From positions 310,001-374,000 of the forward strand of contig NZ_JABJRC010000002.1 of NCBI RefSeq assembly GCF_013131805.1: a DNA stretch of 64,000 bases. Direction: 5' to 3'. This stretch comes from Kribbella sandramycini. GTDB lineage: Bacteria > Actinomycetota > Actinomycetes > Propionibacteriales > Kribbellaceae. A model generated the notes under the pieces. The model was given only the letters and a program-made list of their open reading frames with translations, searched no databases and had not been told where the DNA came from. Below, piece after piece: positions 1 to 7,685 of this stretch (within the stretch, counting starts at the first letter, position 1; the number at the start of each line of letters is the position of its first letter). The position numbers and the translations under genes were made by a program.

Positions 1-78
1 CAGGATCCGGTGCGCGATGCGGACCAGCCGCGGCCGCAGCCGGACAAAGACCTCGACCGCCTCGGTGACGTCGTCCAT
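1..78 (-). CDS. ECF/sigma-70 family RNA polymerase sigma factor, N-terminal fragment
   Basis: Only the first 26 codons lie in the window; the rest runs off the left edge. The translation from the ATG at 78 begins MDDVTEAVEVFVRLRPRLVR and continues IAHRIL. This is the usual opening of ECF sigma region 2 (F-x-x-L-R-P-R-L-x-x-I-A-x-R). A purine-rich ribosome site (GGAGGAAGAG) lies just before the ATG. The family resemblance to SigJ-like long ECF factors rests on this short segment alone, so the subgroup is uncertain. A 17-bp palindrome sits 26 nt upstream of the start. Confidence 0.6.
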   Translation of the reverse strand, partial: MDDVTEAVEVFVRLRPRLVRIAHRIL

Positions 79-103
79 GAGCTCTTCCTCCTCGCATCGG
101 CCC

Positions 104-120
104 CGCAGTCTCAGACTGCG
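104..120. promoter_or_regulatory. 17-bp palindrome upstream of the sigma factor start
   Basis: CGCAGTCT-C-AGACTGCG is a perfect inverted repeat with 8-bp arms around one base. It lies between the stop of the lipase-like gene (168) and the sigma start (78). It could be an operator for the sigma gene or a weak hairpin ending the upstream operon. There is no T-run, so an operator is slightly preferred. Confidence 0.35.
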
Positions 121-167
121 CGGCCGGGCGGGGTGAGCGCGCCGCGTGAAACGCGTGGTTGCGGCAA

Positions 168-1112
168 CTACGTGGCCACGCGGGGCACGTGGCCGGCCGG
201 TGGCGTCGCGCTGTGTGCCCGGACGATCGCAAGAACCTCGGCAGCGGTCCGGTCCAGATGGGTGCGGCCGTCGGGTAGCGTCGCGGTCGGGCTGATGTAG
301 CTGCGCGGGCCGACATGCGTCGCCGGTTCGAGCCCGATGACCGTGACCTTCGCGGCGCGGGCGGCGCGATTCCACCCGCTCCGCCGAAACAGCGACCAAC
401 GCTGCGGGAACAGCCAGGTGCCGAGCCGCTCGATCCGGTCGTACGCGCTGGTGAGCTGGTAGACATGATCGGCGTACCGCAGGTCGTTGGCCCCGTTGTG
501 GAAGGCTCCGAGCATCACGACGACCACCGGCGCGCCGAGCTGTTGATGCACCTCGTCGACGGCGCCGGTCGCTACCTGGGCCCCGCCGCTGTAGCTGAGC
601 AGAACGACGGGGATCGCGCTTCCGGCCGCGTAGCCGGCCAGGCGGAGCTGGACGACGATCTGGTTGCCGACGGCCCGGTTGTACAGCGGGCGGTATCGGT
701 GGTCGGCGGCAACGAACGTTTGCATGACGTTGTGCAGGAACAGCAGCAGCCCGGCCCGGCGCCGCAGCCACGACCAGACCGGACGGTCGGCGAGCGGATC
801 CGCGAGCGGCGAGTAGGGCTGCACCTGGCCGAGGACCCGCAGCTCGGGTCCGCCGGCGAGCACGGCTTGGACGAGCTGACCGCCGTCCCGGGTGTCGCGG
901 AAGCGGCGCTTGCCGATGCCGTCCAGATAGACCACGTACGCCGCGGGCGGCCGGTCCGGTGCCGCTCCGCGGGCGTAGGGGAGACCCTCGGGCAGCTCGG
1001 TGGTCGCCCGCCGCCAACCGACGCTGTACGCCAGCAGCTCGTAGCGAGCGAGTAGCCCTTCGACGATCAGCACCAGGCCGACCAGGCCCAGCCACAACAG
1101 GTACCCGGTCAT
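168..1112 (-). CDS. membrane-anchored alpha/beta-hydrolase-like protein
   Basis: The protein has 314 residues from the ATG at 1112, whose ATGA overlaps the stop of the preceding membrane gene. A longer in-frame ORF exists, but its extra N-terminus is arginine-rich shadow sequence. Residues 4-21 form a hydrophobic anchor. A nucleophile-elbow-like motif L-S-Y-S-G-G (Ser175) follows a hydrophobic strand, as in lipases and alpha/beta hydrolases, although a clean G-x-S-x-G is absent. It is the last gene of a coupled four-gene operon with a patatin, an MGT glycosyltransferase and a membrane protein, so it may act on a lipid or glycolipid at the membrane. The substrate is unknown. Confidence 0.6.
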   Translation of the reverse strand: MTGYLLWLGLVGLVLIVEGLLARYELLAYSVGWRRATTELPEGLPYARGAAPDRPPAAYVVYLDGIGKRRFRDTRDGGQLVQAVLAGGPELRVLGQVQPYSPLADPLADRPVWSWLRRRAGLLLFLHNVMQTFVAADHRYRPLYNRAVGNQIVVQLRLAGYAAGSAIPVVLLSYSGGAQVATGAVDEVHQQLGAPVVVVMLGAFHNGANDLRYADHVYQLTSAYDRIERLGTWLFPQRWSLFRRSGWNRAARAAKVTVIGLEPATHVGPRSYISPTATLPDGRTHLDRTAAEVLAIVRAHSATPPAGHVPRVAT

Positions 1113-1585
1113 GCGGTCTGCTCCACTACACCGATCGAGAGCCCCTTGGCGACCAACCGGCGCACGATGTCGACGGCCAGGGCGAGGAGGACTGCTGTGA
1201 GGGCCAGAATGCCGGCGGCGGCCCACCAGTTCACACCGGTCGCGGCCGCGAGCGGACCGGCAAGTGTCGCGCCGACTGCGGTGAGCAGCGCGAAATGCAG
1301 CAGCGGGCCGAGCCATGGAAAGGCGAGCACTCCGGCGAGCACGAGCGGTGCGACCAGGCCCGGCGTCCAGGCGAAGCTGCCGCCGCCGTCGGCGAGCAGC
1401 TCGGCCACACTACGGGCGAAGCGCGGCCAGAGCGTGATCACAGTCGCTTCGACGAGCCCGCCGGTCAGCAGCAACCCGGCGACCACCGGCTTCGACATCC
1501 CGGGGCGGCGAGCGACCAACGGCAACACCCGGCCCGCGGACTCGGACAGGCCGGCGATCAGGATCAGTACGGCGACCATTGACAT
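1109..1585 (-). CDS. small polytopic membrane protein
   Basis: A 158-residue protein with about four hydrophobic helices (near residues 2-22, 33-50, 75-95 and 115-140) and no catalytic motif I recognise. Its ATG at 1585 shares one base with the TGA of the glycosyltransferase gene, and its own TGA overlaps the next ATG, so it is translationally coupled on both sides. That placement suggests a role with the glycosyltransferase product, for example in flipping or holding a glycolipid. This is inference from context only. Confidence 0.6.
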   Translation of the reverse strand: MSMVAVLILIAGLSESAGRVLPLVARRPGMSKPVVAGLLLTGGLVEATVITLWPRFARSVAELLADGGGSFAWTPGLVAPLVLAGVLAFPWLGPLLHFALLTAVGATLAGPLAAATGVNWWAAAGILALTAVLLALAVDIVRRLVAKGLSIGVVEQTA

Positions 1586-2760
1586 CAGCTGGTCCGGCCC
1601 AGATAGCGCTCCAGCTCGTCGGCAGCGCGGCGGAAGCCGCCGGGCTCGCGTTCGGCGAGCTGCAGCGCGGCCGCCGCGGTGTGGAACGCGGGATCGTGCA
1701 GCAGCCGGCGGCCGTGATCGCGGACGACGCCCTCGCTGACCTCCGCAGGCGTGATCGACAACCCGGCGCCGAGCTGGACGACGCGGCTCGCAACCAACGG
1801 CTGATCGGCCCCCTGCGGTACGACGAGCATCGGGACGCCGGCGTACATGGCCTCGTTGGCGCTGTTCATCCCGCCGTGCGTGACGAACAGCGCGGCGCGG
1901 GTCAGGATGTCCGGCTGCGGAACGGAGCTGCGGACGACGACGTTCGCCGGCACCGGGCCCAGCGCGGCCGGATCGGTCTGACCGGTCGCGACGATCACCG
2001 TGCCGCCCAGCGGCGCGAGTGCGGTGGCGAAGGTCCGGAGTACGGCGGGGTCGGCCTTGAAGACCGTGCCGAGCGAGACGTACAGCACCGGGTTGCGCAA
2101 CCGATCGAACGGGAAGGTCGGGTCCATCGGCCGGGAGCCGATACTCGGGCCGACGAACCGGTACGAGTCGTCGAACGTCCCCGGCTGGAACATACTCGAC
2201 GTGTAGACGAGGTTGAGCGGCTGCCGAAGGTTGCCCAGGTCAACCAAGGGCAACCCGCGGACGCCGTACCGGCGGCGCAACTGAGTGCGGGCCCGGAGAT
2301 AGCCGATCACGTTGCCCGGCCGGGACGCCGCCTCCCGGAGCAGCGGACGGGAGAGCCTGGTCGGGCTCAGCGCCTCCCGGTTGAAGGCGAAGGTGGTGAA
2401 CGAGGAGACGGCCGGGATCCCGAGCACCTTGGCGGCCACGGCGCCCCACAGACAGGCCGAGTCGTGCACGATCAGATCCGGCCGGGCCGCGCGCAGGTCG
2501 CCGAGCAGCTCGGGCAGGACGACGACCGCCGTCCGGGCCAGGCCGTCGATCAGCGTGACCGGCGTCGGCGGGTCCGGGAGCGGTTGCTCGCCCCCGGCGT
2601 ACAGGAACACCTTGGCCCCGGCCGCCTCGACGTCCGGCGCGAACCGCGCGGACGTGTGGTAGGTGACGGTGTGACCGCGCCGGACCAGCTCGGCGACGAT
2701 CGGCAGGGTCGGGTTCACCCGGCCGTGCATGGCGATGTTGAGGAACGCGATCGTGCTCAT
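1585..2760 (-). CDS. MGT-family (GT1) glycosyltransferase
   Basis: The 391-residue protein starts at ATG 2760 (MSTIAFLNIAMHGRVNPTLP), which overlaps the patatin stop as ATGA. The N-terminal Rossmann domain has the G-R-V-N-P-T-L-P segment typical of macrolide/UGT-type enzymes. The C-terminal donor-binding domain carries V-T-H-G-G-M-N-S-A-N-E-A-M-Y-A-G-V-P, the GT1 nucleotide-sugar signature, followed by P-Q-G-A-D-Q-P. Relatives transfer a sugar from UDP- or dTDP-sugar to macrolides, lipids or other small hydrophobic acceptors. With a patatin, a membrane protein and a lipase-like protein in the same operon, a lipid acceptor is plausible but unproven. Confidence 0.85.
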   Translation of the reverse strand: MSTIAFLNIAMHGRVNPTLPIVAELVRRGHTVTYHTSARFAPDVEAAGAKVFLYAGGEQPLPDPPTPVTLIDGLARTAVVVLPELLGDLRAARPDLIVHDSACLWGAVAAKVLGIPAVSSFTTFAFNREALSPTRLSRPLLREAASRPGNVIGYLRARTQLRRRYGVRGLPLVDLGNLRQPLNLVYTSSMFQPGTFDDSYRFVGPSIGSRPMDPTFPFDRLRNPVLYVSLGTVFKADPAVLRTFATALAPLGGTVIVATGQTDPAALGPVPANVVVRSSVPQPDILTRAALFVTHGGMNSANEAMYAGVPMLVVPQGADQPLVASRVVQLGAGLSITPAEVSEGVVRDHGRRLLHDPAFHTAAAALQLAEREPGGFRRAADELERYLGRTS

Positions 2761-3617
2761 GGCCGGACCCCTGTCTCGTGTGCCGCGCCCCGGTACAGGC
2801 CGGGGCCTTCGATGTGCAGCCGGTCCAGGAAGCGCCCGGCCGTGCCGGCGGCGGTGTCGATCAGCCGCCGGGAGTGCCCGAAGTCCCAGGGCGCGGGCCA
2901 GGTGTCGATCCCGGTCGGCAGGACGACGACCGGCAGCCGCCGCGCGACGTCGGCCAGATCGCCCTCGATCTGGTGGTGGACCTGGAGCACCGCGGCCCGG
3001 GACGCGATCGCGCCGGCCCGCCGTGGTGTTGCCGGCGGCAACGGTCCGCTCGCGGGGCCGGTCGACAGCACCAGCACGCTCGCGGCGCCGGCCAGCTCGG
3101 CGGCGCGGACCGGGACGTACGCGATCATGCCGCCGTCCACGAGCGTCCGCCCGTCCTGGATCACCGGCGGCAGCGCGCCGGGGATGGCCGAGCTGGCCAG
3201 TAACGCCGTCGCCAGGTCGCCCCGGTCGAGGCGCACCTCCGCGCCGTCGGTCAGATCCATCGCGACCGCGGTGAACGGGATCGGCAGCTGTTCGATCCGC
3301 TCCGGCAGGTCGGCGTGTGCGATCAGGCGCCGGAGCCCGCGATCGGAGAACAGGCTCGCCCGGGAGGCCAGGAAGCCGAACGGGTAGACCTCGCGCCGGC
3401 TCAGGTTGGTCCAGACCTCCTCCAGCCAAGGGGCCGCGGACTCCGGGTGCGCGGCCGCGATCGCGCCGGTGAGCGCGCCGACCGACGTACCGACGATCAG
3501 GTCCGGGACGAACCCGGTGCGCTCCAGCGCATGCCCGACCCCGACATGCGCCGCCCCCAGCACCCCGCCGCCGCCCAGCGCCACCGCCACCGGCCGCGGC
3601 AACTCCGCCAACCCCAT
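2757..3617 (-). CDS. patatin-like phospholipase
   Basis: The 286-residue protein is taken from ATG 3617 because GGAGGGAG lies just upstream; an ATG at 3680 would add 21 residues with no such site. It shows the full patatin catalytic set: a glycine-rich oxyanion loop G-G-G-G-V-L-G (residues 15-21), the nucleophile elbow G-T-S-V-G (Ser45) and the partner aspartate in V-D-G-G (Asp161). Members hydrolyse acyl ester bonds in phospholipids or other lipids. It is the first gene of the coupled operon that continues with the glycosyltransferase. A divergent cytochrome b gene starts 139 bp away. Confidence 0.88.
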   Translation of the reverse strand: MGLAELPRPVAVALGGGGVLGAAHVGVGHALERTGFVPDLIVGTSVGALTGAIAAAHPESAAPWLEEVWTNLSRREVYPFGFLASRASLFSDRGLRRLIAHADLPERIEQLPIPFTAVAMDLTDGAEVRLDRGDLATALLASSAIPGALPPVIQDGRTLVDGGMIAYVPVRAAELAGAASVLVLSTGPASGPLPPATPRRAGAIASRAAVLQVHHQIEGDLADVARRLPVVVLPTGIDTWPAPWDFGHSRRLIDTAAGTAGRFLDRLHIEGPGLYRGAAHETGVRP

Positions 3618-3755
3618 CGCGACTCCCTCCAGGAACGGGTCCTCACTCGATGGACCACGCTCGGCCGCGCTTTGTGACATCGGCCGCACGACGTCACAAA
3701 TCGGCCCCGGACGGGGTCTTGAAGGTGTCGGCTGGCGTGAGAGAGGACCGCGCTG

Positions 3756-5186
3756 ATGCACCGCTCGTTGAAGGACCGGGTGTTCCCCGATCACTGGTCG
3801 CTGCTGTTCGGGCAGATCGCGTTCTACAGCTTCGTGGTGGTGATGATCACCGGCGTGATCCTGATGATTCCGTACGCCCCGTCCCTCGAGCACGTCGTGT
3901 ACGACGGGCCGTACGTGCCGCTGCGCGGGGTGACGATGTCGCGGGCGCTGGATTCGACGCTGGAGATCAGCTTCGAAATGCGCGGCGGTCTGCTGATTCG
4001 CCAGATGCACCACTGGGGCACGCTGCTGATGGTGGCCGCGATCATGTTGCACCTGTTGCGGCTGTTCTTCACCGGCGGCTTCCGTCGCCCGCGCCGGCTG
4101 AGCTGGCTGGTCGTGTTCGGCCTGTTCACCGCCATGCTGGGCGCCGCCCTGACCGGTACGTCGCTGCCCGACGACATGCTGTCGGGGACGAGCCTCGCGG
4201 TCATCGACGGCGTCGTGAAGTCCATCCCGTTCATCGGCGCGGACATCTCGGCGCTGCTCTTCGCCGGGCAGTTCCCGGGCGACGTGCTGAAGCTGTTCTA
4301 CCCACTGCACGTCTACGTGCTGCCCGTCGTCCTGGTGCTGTTGTTCGCGGTCGCCGGCTTCCTTGCGCTCAAGCACCGGCCCGCGCAGTTCCCCGGGCCC
4401 GGGCGGACGAACGACAACATCGTCGGCCGGCCGCTGAAGATCGCCGTCGTGAAAGCGGCCGGGCTGTTCTGCTTCGTCGTCGGCCTCGCGTTCCTGATGG
4501 GCGCCACCGCCACGATCAACCCGATCTGGATGTACGGCCCGGCCGACGCCGCCAACGCCTCGGCGGGGATCGGCCCGGCCTGGTACCTCGCGTTCCTGGA
4601 CGGCGCGCTGCGGCTCGCCCCCGGCTGGGAGGTCGTCTGGTTCGGGCGCACGCTCACACTCGCGATCCTGGTCCCGGTGCTGGTCTGCACGGTCTTCCTC
4701 GGCCTGGTCTCGGTCTACCCGTTCATCGAGGGCTGGATCATCGGCGACCGCGCGGACCACAACCTGTTGGAACGTCCGCGCAACAACCCGCTCCGGACCG
4801 GTATCGGCGTCGCCGGCATCGTCTTCTACGGCGTCCTGTGGGCAGCTGCGGCGGCCGACACGATGGCCCTGATGTTCCACCTCTCGGTCAATGCGCTGAT
4901 CCACTTCTTCCAGGCGCTGCTGATCATCGGGCCACCGCTCGCCCTCTACATCACCCGCCGGATCTGCCTCGGCCTCCAGAGCGCCGACGTCGAGCTCGCC
5001 ACGCACGGGATGGAGACGGGCCGCGTCGTCCGGCTACCGAGCGGTGAATACGTCGAGGACCATCGCGCTCTCGACCCCTACCGCCGCTGGAGCCTCGGCG
5101 CTCCCACCCGGCCCCAGAGCGAACCTGCACCTCGGACTCTCCGCAGCCGCCTGGCCAACCTCTTCGAACAGGACCAGCACACCTAA
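3756..5186 (+). CDS. orphan cytochrome b (QcrB-like) with altered heme and quinol-site residues
   Basis: A 476-residue polytopic protein aligned by eye with actinobacterial QcrB of the bc1 complex. Helix B keeps both heme ligands (His85 and His99). Helix D keeps the first (His185), but the position expected for the second, 15 residues on and in register with the conserved Q-F-P-G-P-G-R, is Ala200. The quinol-site motif (PEWY in mitochondria, PDxY in actinobacteria) reads P-A-W-Y, without the acid. The gene stands alone, with no qcrA or qcrC beside it. It may be a specialised paralogue taking electrons in another pathway, or one that has lost heme bH. The comparison sequence is from memory. 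Confidence 0.85.
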   Translation: MHRSLKDRVFPDHWSLLFGQIAFYSFVVVMITGVILMIPYAPSLEHVVYDGPYVPLRGVTMSRALDSTLEISFEMRGGLLIRQMHHWGTLLMVAAIMLHLLRLFFTGGFRRPRRLSWLVVFGLFTAMLGAALTGTSLPDDMLSGTSLAVIDGVVKSIPFIGADISALLFAGQFPGDVLKLFYPLHVYVLPVVLVLLFAVAGFLALKHRPAQFPGPGRTNDNIVGRPLKIAVVKAAGLFCFVVGLAFLMGATATINPIWMYGPADAANASAGIGPAWYLAFLDGALRLAPGWEVVWFGRTLTLAILVPVLVCTVFLGLVSVYPFIEGWIIGDRADHNLLERPRNNPLRTGIGVAGIVFYGVLWAAAAADTMALMFHLSVNALIHFFQALLIIGPPLALYITRRICLGLQSADVELATHGMETGRVVRLPSGEYVEDHRALDPYRRWSLGAPTRPQSEPAPRTLRSRLANLFEQDQHT

Positions 5187-5195
5187 ACTGCGGTC

Positions 5196-5939
5196 GTGTC
5201 CATCGCCTTGCAGATGTGGTCGTTGCACGCACGGGCCCAGCAGGACCTGCTGGGCACCCTCGACCACGTGGCCGCCCTCGGCTTCACCGCCGTCGAGCTG
5301 TACGACCTCTACGGCCACCCGCCGAGCGCAGTCCGCGCCCACCTGGACAACCTCGGCCTCGAACTCTGCAGCGCGCACGCGCCCTTCCCCCACGGCCCCG
5401 AAGCCACCGCCATCCTCGACCGCTATGCCGAACTCGGCGCGGACACCCTGATCTGGAGCCTCGAACCTGACGAGTTCAGCACGCCGGACGACGTCCGCCG
5501 CGGAGCCGCCCGGATCAACGAAGCCGTCGCCAACGCCGCGCCGTACAACCTCCGGATCGGCTACCACAACCACTTCGCCGAGTTCCGCAACACCTTCGAC
5601 GACCGCCCGGCGTACGACCTCCTCCTCGCCGAGCTGCACCCCGCCGTCGTCCTCGAACTCGACACCTACTGGGCCAAGACCGGCGGCGCCGACCCCGCCG
5701 CCCTAGCCACCGCCCTCGGCCCCCGCCTGGAATACCTGCACCTCAAAGACGGCCCAGCCCAAGGTATGAACGACTACCTCGTCCCTTACGGCGAAGGCGT
5801 CCTCGACCTCCCCGCCGTCATCCACGCCAACCCATCCGTTCGCTGGCATATCGTCGAGCTCGACCGCTCGCAGCACGAGCTCGACGCGCTACTCCGTGAG
5901 TGCCGTGCCTACCTGGTTAGGCGACTCGGCGAGCGATGA
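5196..5939 (+). CDS. sugar phosphate isomerase/epimerase (xylose isomerase-like TIM barrel)
   Basis: The 247-residue protein starts at a GTG 9 nt after the cytochrome b stop. It has the AP-endonuclease-2/xylose-isomerase fold pattern: V-E-L-Y-D in strand 2, G-Y-H-N-H-F near residue 120, an E-L-D-T-Y-W metal-site segment and Y-L-H-L-K-D-G. These Glu/Asp/His residues normally hold a divalent metal and move a proton on a keto sugar or inositol derivative. The exact substrate cannot be read from sequence. Its 3' end overlaps the convergent sortase gene by 23 bp. Confidence 0.8.
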   Translation: MSIALQMWSLHARAQQDLLGTLDHVAALGFTAVELYDLYGHPPSAVRAHLDNLGLELCSAHAPFPHGPEATAILDRYAELGADTLIWSLEPDEFSTPDDVRRGAARINEAVANAAPYNLRIGYHNHFAEFRNTFDDRPAYDLLLAELHPAVVLELDTYWAKTGGADPAALATALGPRLEYLHLKDGPAQGMNDYLVPYGEGVLDLPAVIHANPSVRWHIVELDRSQHELDALLRECRAYLVRRLGER

Positions 5940-6588
5940 CCACGGTGTTGCTGAGATAGACCTGGCCGTTCCAGTCCTCGCAGGTGATCAGGACGAGGCG
6001 ACCAGGCACCGTCTGGTCCAGGATGCGTTCCGCGTTCCGCGCGAAGGACTGCTTGCGGTACGTCGTGACGCCGGCGACTCGATAGCCGAGGCGGCCCTGC
6101 GCGGTGGTCACGCCGATCACGTCGCCGGGCCGCAACTGGCCGAGCTCGTCGAAGGCGCCGCCACCGCTGTGCACGGTGTGACCGGTGACGACCGCCGAGC
6201 CGACGCGTGCGCCCGGCTGGGCGCCGCCGGACCACCAGCCGAGTTTCCGGGGATTGGACGGCGGGACCAGGGTTCCGCGCTCGGCGGTGATTCCGACCAC
6301 CGCGGCGTCGATCAGTAACCGCGGCACGGACAGCCGGACCGGTCTGCCGGGTTTCGCGGCAAGTCTCGGGGACGGCGTCGCCCGGGCCGGGGCGCTCGCG
6401 ACGGTGCGCGGCGGGACCGGCGCCGTGGGTGAGTCGGCGACGATCGGTCGAGGGCTGGGCGCGGTGGCGTCGGCCGGGTGATCGAACTGGAGGTAGGCGC
6501 CGGTCAGCGCCAACGCCAACCCGGCCAGGACGATCGACCCACCCCACCGAAGTGGGGCGGGCCGACCGCGGCGCCGGGCTCTTGTCAC
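5917..6588 (-). CDS. class F-type sortase
   Basis: The 223-residue protein starts at GTG 6588, one base after the stop of the surface-protein gene; upstream codons in frame look non-coding. It has a basic N-terminus, one membrane segment (about 16-33), a Pro/Ala-rich linker and a sortase barrel. The catalytic His137 lies in V-T-G-H-T-V-H and Cys203 in L-I-T-C-E-D-W. The arginine usually found within about 13 residues after the Cys is not visible: the stretch reads N-G-Q-V-Y-L-S-N, and the next Arg is 17 residues on. It probably anchors or processes the adjacent surface protein. Confidence 0.82.
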   Translation of the reverse strand: MTRARRRGRPAPLRWGGSIVLAGLALALTGAYLQFDHPADATAPSPRPIVADSPTAPVPPRTVASAPARATPSPRLAAKPGRPVRLSVPRLLIDAAVVGITAERGTLVPPSNPRKLGWWSGGAQPGARVGSAVVTGHTVHSGGGAFDELGQLRPGDVIGVTTAQGRLGYRVAGVTTYRKQSFARNAERILDQTVPGRLVLITCEDWNGQVYLSNTVVIARRVA

Positions 6589-6589
6589 G

Positions 6590-7561
6590 TCAGCTACTGT
6601 GCCTGCCCCGGCGGCGGAGTACGAGCGCTGCACCGGCCGCCAGCAGCAGTCCGCCGGCCGCGAGTAACGCACCGCCGAGTACGCCGAGCGGGCCGCCGTT
6701 CGCCGGGCTGGAGTCGCCGGTGAGGCCGGCGTCCACCGCAGTCGGTACGCCGGTGGTCGGCACGTCCGTCGTCGGTGCGCCCGTTGATGGCACGTCCGTG
6801 GTCGGTCGCTGGGTGCTCGGCGCGACCGGTGTACTTGTGGTGCCGGACGGCGACGGCGTACTCGGCTGATCGGTCGGCGGCGTGCTGGGTGGAGGCGTGC
6901 TAGGCGGTGTGCTGGGTGGAGTGGTCGGGGGAGTCGTGGGCGGTGTGGTCGGGGGAGTGGTCGGCGGTGGCGTGGTCGGAGGTGTGGTGGTGGGCGGTTT
7001 CGTCGTCGGAGGGGTCGTGGGTGGCGTGGTCGGCGGCGTACAGCCCTCGACCCAGAACACCTTGTGCTTGGTGTCCGCGCCGATCGAGCCCTGGGCGTGC
7101 ACGGTGATCTTCACGTGGTAACCCTGCTGCGGATGCGGCTGACCGGTGAACTTCAACGTATACGTGATCTTGGCGTCCAGATCGTTGCCGCCGCCGGCCG
7201 GATCGCCGCCGATGAACGGCGTCGTGTCCCCGGACACGACCTGCAGCCCGCCGTCCGCGGTCGGGGCCTGGTCGGCGAACAGCACGCTCGCCTGCAGGTC
7301 GCCCTGGTCGTAGTTGTAGAACTCGACGACGAACGTGCAGCCCTGATGCGGGTTGTTGTTCGGCGGCCCGCTCTGGACGTCCACGCCTTCGATCTTGATC
7401 GTGCCGTTGTTCCCCGGCGGGTCGGCGTGCGGGCCGACGGCAACCATCGGCGCCGCGGCGGCCGGCGCGGTCACGGCGGCCGCCCCGGCCAGTAACGCCA
7501 ACGCCCCGGCAACGGCTACCGCGCTCTCCGTGCGCGCCCGAAGATTCTGCTGTCCGAACAC
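6590..7561 (-). CDS. secreted surface protein with Pro/Thr stalk and C-terminal membrane anchor
   Basis: A 323-residue protein from GTG 7561. It has a signal peptide of about 37 residues ending A-A-A-A-P, a globular domain of about 140 residues with two cysteines, a P-P-T-T repeat stalk, a hydrophobic helix and the tail R-R-R-G-R-H-S-S. This layout matches sortase-anchored proteins, but no LPxTG is present; the nearest candidate before the helix is A-G-L-T-G. The next gene on the strand is a sortase, one base away, so the two are probably enzyme and substrate. The ligand or function of the globular domain is not recognised. Confidence 0.78.
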   Translation of the reverse strand: MFGQQNLRARTESAVAVAGALALLAGAAAVTAPAAAAPMVAVGPHADPPGNNGTIKIEGVDVQSGPPNNNPHQGCTFVVEFYNYDQGDLQASVLFADQAPTADGGLQVVSGDTTPFIGGDPAGGGNDLDAKITYTLKFTGQPHPQQGYHVKITVHAQGSIGADTKHKVFWVEGCTPPTTPPTTPPTTKPPTTTPPTTPPPTTPPTTPPTTPPTTPPSTPPSTPPPSTPPTDQPSTPSPSGTTSTPVAPSTQRPTTDVPSTGAPTTDVPTTGVPTAVDAGLTGDSSPANGGPLGVLGGALLAAGGLLLAAGAALVLRRRGRHSS

Positions 7562-7599
7562 CTCGTCCCCCCTCGCTGCGGATCGGTGATCTCAGCAGC

Positions 7600-7627
7600 A
7601 GTATGCGCGCTTCGTTGCCAAGGTCAA
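7600..7627 (-). promoter_or_regulatory. putative sigma-70-type promoter for the surface protein/sortase pair
   Basis: On the minus strand TTGACC is followed after 16 nt by CATACT, and the GTG start lies 39 nt further on. Spacing and match are reasonable, and the AT-rich patch stands out in this GC-rich sequence. No experimental support. Confidence 0.35.
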
Positions 7628-7685
7628 CAACTCGCTGTAACAATTCGGGGGTCGGTCGACCGATTCGATCGCTCTACGTGGCGAC

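Noticed and set aside
1113..1316. N-terminal extension of the lipase-like protein by 68 residues
   Set aside because: It lies over the neighbouring membrane gene, is Arg-rich, and the ATGA coupling at 1112 fits the operon pattern.
3618..5006. Long N-terminal extension of the patatin
   Set aside because: It is the antisense of the cytochrome b gene; a strong ribosome site precedes ATG 3617.
6870..7040. CRISPR or tandem-repeat element
   Set aside because: The repeats are the P-P-T-T coding stalk of the surface protein; there are no spacers.
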